A stretch of 8,834 bases of DNA from Lachnospiraceae bacterium (lineage in GTDB: Bacteria > Bacillota_A > Clostridia > Lachnospirales > Lachnospiraceae): the NCBI GenBank assembly GCA_009774465.1, contig VSNT01000145.1:1-8834 (forward strand), in the 5' to 3' direction. Each line of letters begins with the position of its first letter. Position 1 is the stretch's first letter. The notes beneath the pieces were generated by a model. That model saw only the letters and a program-made list of their open reading frames with translations, searched no databases and was not told where the DNA came from. This document shows positions 6,629 through 8,834 of this stretch, piece after piece. A program made the translations under genes and the position numbers.

Positions 6629-8834
6629 CTATTTCTTCTTTACAGACGCTGCCCTGGCAAATTCTTCCTCTTCTTTGCGTTTTTCATTTGCTTTTTGCAG
6701 CTCTTCCTGTGCCTTTTTAAGTTCTTCCAATGCTTTTTCTTCCGCTAATCTGGCTCTTTCCTGGGCTTCCTTTGCCTGCTTTTTGGCTTCCTCAGCCTCT
6801 TTTTTGGCTTTTCTGGCCTCTTCTTTGGCCGCCTCGGCCTCTCGCTTTGCTTCTTCTGCCCTGGCTTCCGCCTCAAGTTTTTCTTTTCTCTTTGCTATCT
6901 GCATTTTTTCTTTCTGGGTATAAGGTGCATAGGAAAAAATGCTGACAGATAAGGGCGCGCTGTTCATGGTAAAGGAACAGGGTTTGCCATCCACCTCTTT
7001 TTCCTCTGTAGATTTTGCCTTTCCGTTTACTCTGCCAAGTCCGCCATAGCATTTGGCGTCTGTATTTAAGATTTCTTTATATTTGCCCTCAAAGGGAACT
7101 CCTATCACAAATTCCTGTTCAGCATTTGCAAAGTTTACCACTACCACAAGGATATCTGTGTCTTTCTCCGCCTTTCTCAGGAAGGAAACCATACATTTTT
7201 CAGGAGAAATACAATTGATCCATTCGAATCCTTCCGGCAGCGTATCTTTTGCATAAAGCGCCGGTTTCTCCCTGTACAGTTTATTTAAATCCTTAACCAG
7301 ACGGTTAAGTCCTTTATGGGAATCATATTGAAGCAGCGCCCACTGGGTTTCTCTGGTTTCATCAAATTCCTTAAATTCCCCGATATCCTGCCCCATAAAC
7401 AAAAGCTTTTTTCCGGGATGTGTCATCATATAGGCATAGGTTGCACGCAGATTGGCAAATTTATCCTCCATGACTCCCGGCATTTTACCGATCAGAGTTG
7501 ATTTTCCGTGTACCACCTCATCATGGGAAAATACCAGCATGAAATTCTCACTGTATGCATAAATCATACTGAACGTCAATTCATTGTGATGATGTGCTCT
7601 GAAATAAGGATCATTGCCAATATAGGAAAGATAATCATTCATAAATCCCATATTCCATTTTAAATCAAATCCCAATCCCTCTTCTTCCACCTTTCCGGTG
7701 ATTTTAGGCCATGCTGTGGACTCTTCCGCAATCATAAGCACACCGGGATTTCTCTTTTTCATAACAGAATTTAAATGTTTCAGCAGTTCAATGGCTTCCA
7801 GATTTTCATTTCCGCCATAAATATTGGCAATCCATTCCCCGTCCTTTTTGCCATAGTCAAGATAAAGCATAGATGCCACCGCATCCATACGAATTCCGTC
7901 CGCATGAAACTTTTCCACCCAGTAAAGCGCATTGGCAATCAGATAATTAGATACCTGAGGGCGTCCATAATTATAAATCAGAGTTCCCCAATGGGGATGT
8001 GCCCCCTGCCTTGGATCCGCATGCTCATACAGGCATGTTCCGTCAAATCCGGATAATCCATAGGTGTCCCTTGGGAAATGAGCGGGAACCCAGTCTAAAA
8101 TCACACCGATTCCTGCCTGATGCAGGGTATCTATAAAGTACATAAAATCTTCCGACGTGCCATATCTGGCAGTAGGCGCATAATACCCAATCACCTGATA
8201 CCCCCAGGATGCATCAAGAGGATGCTCCATAACCGGCATCAATTCCACATGGGTGTATCCCATTTCCTTTACATAGGCAGCCACTTCACCGGCAAGCTCT
8301 CTGTAATTTAAATATTCGTTTGTATCAGGATTTCTTTTAAAAGAACCCAGGTACAGCTCATATACACTGACAGGCGAGTTTTCGCTCTGGTGCCTGGCCC
8401 TCTCCTCCATCCACTTTTGATCCTTCCACTCGTACTTCGTATCACGTACAACAGAAGCTGACTCAGGGCGCATCTGCTGGCCTGCCGCATAGGGATCTGC
8501 CTTTAAAAAGGTTAATCCTCCTTTTACTTTCAGTTCAAATTTATAGCATTCTCCCGGCTTTACGTCAGGAATAAATATTTCAAATATACCGCCATTTTCA
8601 TTTCGCTTCATCTGATGAATTCGTCCGTCCCAGTGGTTAAAATCCCCTACCACACTGACACGTACTGCATTAGGCGCCCATACTGCAAAGAAGGTGCCCT
8701 GTGTGCCATCCACCGTCATATAATGGGCTCCCAGCTTTTCATATATGGTATAATGAAGTCCAGCGTTAAATTTCTCAATATCCTTTTCATCCAGCCCCAC
8801 ATGATAATTATAAGCGTCTTTTGCAGTGATATGG
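6629..8834 (-). CDS. glgB: 1,4-alpha-glucan (glycogen) branching enzyme with C-terminal coiled-coil tail (5' end outside window)
   Basis: GlgB cuts alpha-1,4-glucan chains and rejoins them by alpha-1,6 bonds to branch glycogen. Numbering from the GTG at 8800 (723 residues), a CBM48-like N domain covers about 15-115. The GH13 barrel spans about 145-515 with all four conserved regions: DWVPAHF (236-242), GIRMDAVA with nucleophile D306, IAEES with acid/base E359, and FSHDEV with D427. A beta domain follows to about 627. Residues 628-723 are a lysine/glutamate/alanine-rich coiled-coil tail not found in standard GlgB. The GTG at 8800 has no ribosome site, and the frame stays open to the right edge (reading ITAKDAYNYHVGLDEKD), so the true start is probably beyond the window. 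The stop is TAG at 6629-6631, 24 nt before the mscS-like gene. Confidence 0.95.
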   Translation of the reverse strand, partial: HITAKDAYNYHVGLDEKDIEKFNAGLHYTIYEKLGAHYMTVDGTQGTFFAVWAPNAVRVSVVGDFNHWDGRIHQMKRNENGGIFEIFIPDVKPGECYKFELKVKGGLTFLKADPYAAGQQMRPESASVVRDTKYEWKDQKWMEERARHQSENSPVSVYELYLGSFKRNPDTNEYLNYRELAGEVAAYVKEMGYTHVELMPVMEHPLDASWGYQVIGYYAPTARYGTSEDFMYFIDTLHQAGIGVILDWVPAHFPRDTYGLSGFDGTCLYEHADPRQGAHPHWGTLIYNYGRPQVSNYLIANALYWVEKFHADGIRMDAVASMLYLDYGKKDGEWIANIYGGNENLEAIELLKHLNSVMKKRNPGVLMIAEESTAWPKITGKVEEEGLGFDLKWNMGFMNDYLSYIGNDPYFRAHHHNELTFSMIYAYSENFMLVFSHDEVVHGKSTLIGKMPGVMEDKFANLRATYAYMMTHPGKKLLFMGQDIGEFKEFDETRETQWALLQYDSHKGLNRLVKDLNKLYREKPALYAKDTLPEGFEWINCISPEKCMVSFLRKAEKDTDILVVVVNFANAEQEFVIGVPFEGKYKEILNTDAKCYGGLGRVNGKAKSTEEKEVDGKPCSFTMNSAPLSVSIFSYAPYTQKEKMQIAKRKEKLEAEARAEEAKREAEAAKEEARKAKKEAEEAKKQAKEAQERARLAEEKALEELKKAQEELQKANEKRKEEEEFARAASVKKK
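6632..6919 (-). other. Coiled-coil tail region of GlgB
   Basis: This codes for residues 628-723 of GlgB (numbered from the GTG at 8800), beyond the last beta domain. From 648 to 689 every heptad has Ala at both core positions (a and d). After A690 the spacing shifts by one stutter and continues as alternating Ala/Leu (L694, A697, L701, A704). The surface is packed with Glu, Lys and Arg. It ends in KRKEEEEFARAASVKKK. The reading frame is intact, so this is a real extension of the protein and not a frameshift artefact. Confidence 0.85.

Noticed and set aside
6621..6923. Forward-strand open frame of 100 codons rich in Ser, Ala and Phe
   Set aside because: It is the antisense of the repetitive coiled-coil tail of GlgB; biased codons there leave other frames open.
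8798..8800. GTG as the start codon of glgB
   Set aside because: No ribosome binding site precedes it and the frame stays open to the window edge, so the start is probably outside.

Overview
The window looks like ordinary chromosome from a low-GC Firmicute of class Clostridia, most likely a Lachnospiraceae member. The support is AT-rich intergenic DNA, strong GGAGG-type ribosome binding sites, a tRNA gene without an encoded CCA, an archaeal/fungal-type aspartate-semialdehyde dehydrogenase, and a glycogen-branching enzyme next to other Clostridia-like genes. The taxonomic call is inference. I see no insertion sequence, phage gene, CRISPR array or plasmid function.

Layout, left to right. Positions 1-3814 hold a leftward cluster read argH -> asd -> a PAS/GGDEF/EAL cyclic-di-GMP protein, which runs off the left edge. 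The gaps are 23 and 12 nt, and a good sigma-A-type promoter lies just upstream of argH, so these are probably one operon. The 217-nt gap at 3815-4031 is a divergent control region with two inverted copies of a 15-16 nt motif, one inside the argH promoter and one ahead of the rightward genes. Positions 4032-5601 hold a rightward, overlapping pair: the ATPase and permease of a SsuBC/TauBC-type ABC importer, without a substrate-binding protein. Positions 5592-5619 form a near-perfect hairpin terminator that works in both directions. It ends the ABC operon from the left and a leftward tRNA-Thr(CGT) gene (5622-5694) from the right. Positions 5741-8834 hold a leftward pair, glgB -> mscS-like, 24 nt apart. 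glgB is cut by the right edge.

Functionally, argH finishes arginine synthesis and asd sits at the branch to lysine/diaminopimelate, threonine and methionine, so the left operon draws on aspartate metabolism. A probable c-di-GMP phosphodiesterase with a ruined GGDEF motif is appended to it. The right operon pairs glycogen branching with a mechanosensitive channel, two functions that both bear on cell osmotic state; this link is inference.

The most unusual features are the alanine-heptad coiled-coil tail on GlgB, the c-di-GMP gene translated from a ribosome site overlapping the asd stop codon, and the paired motif in the divergent promoter region. I do not see a clearly new multi-gene system.
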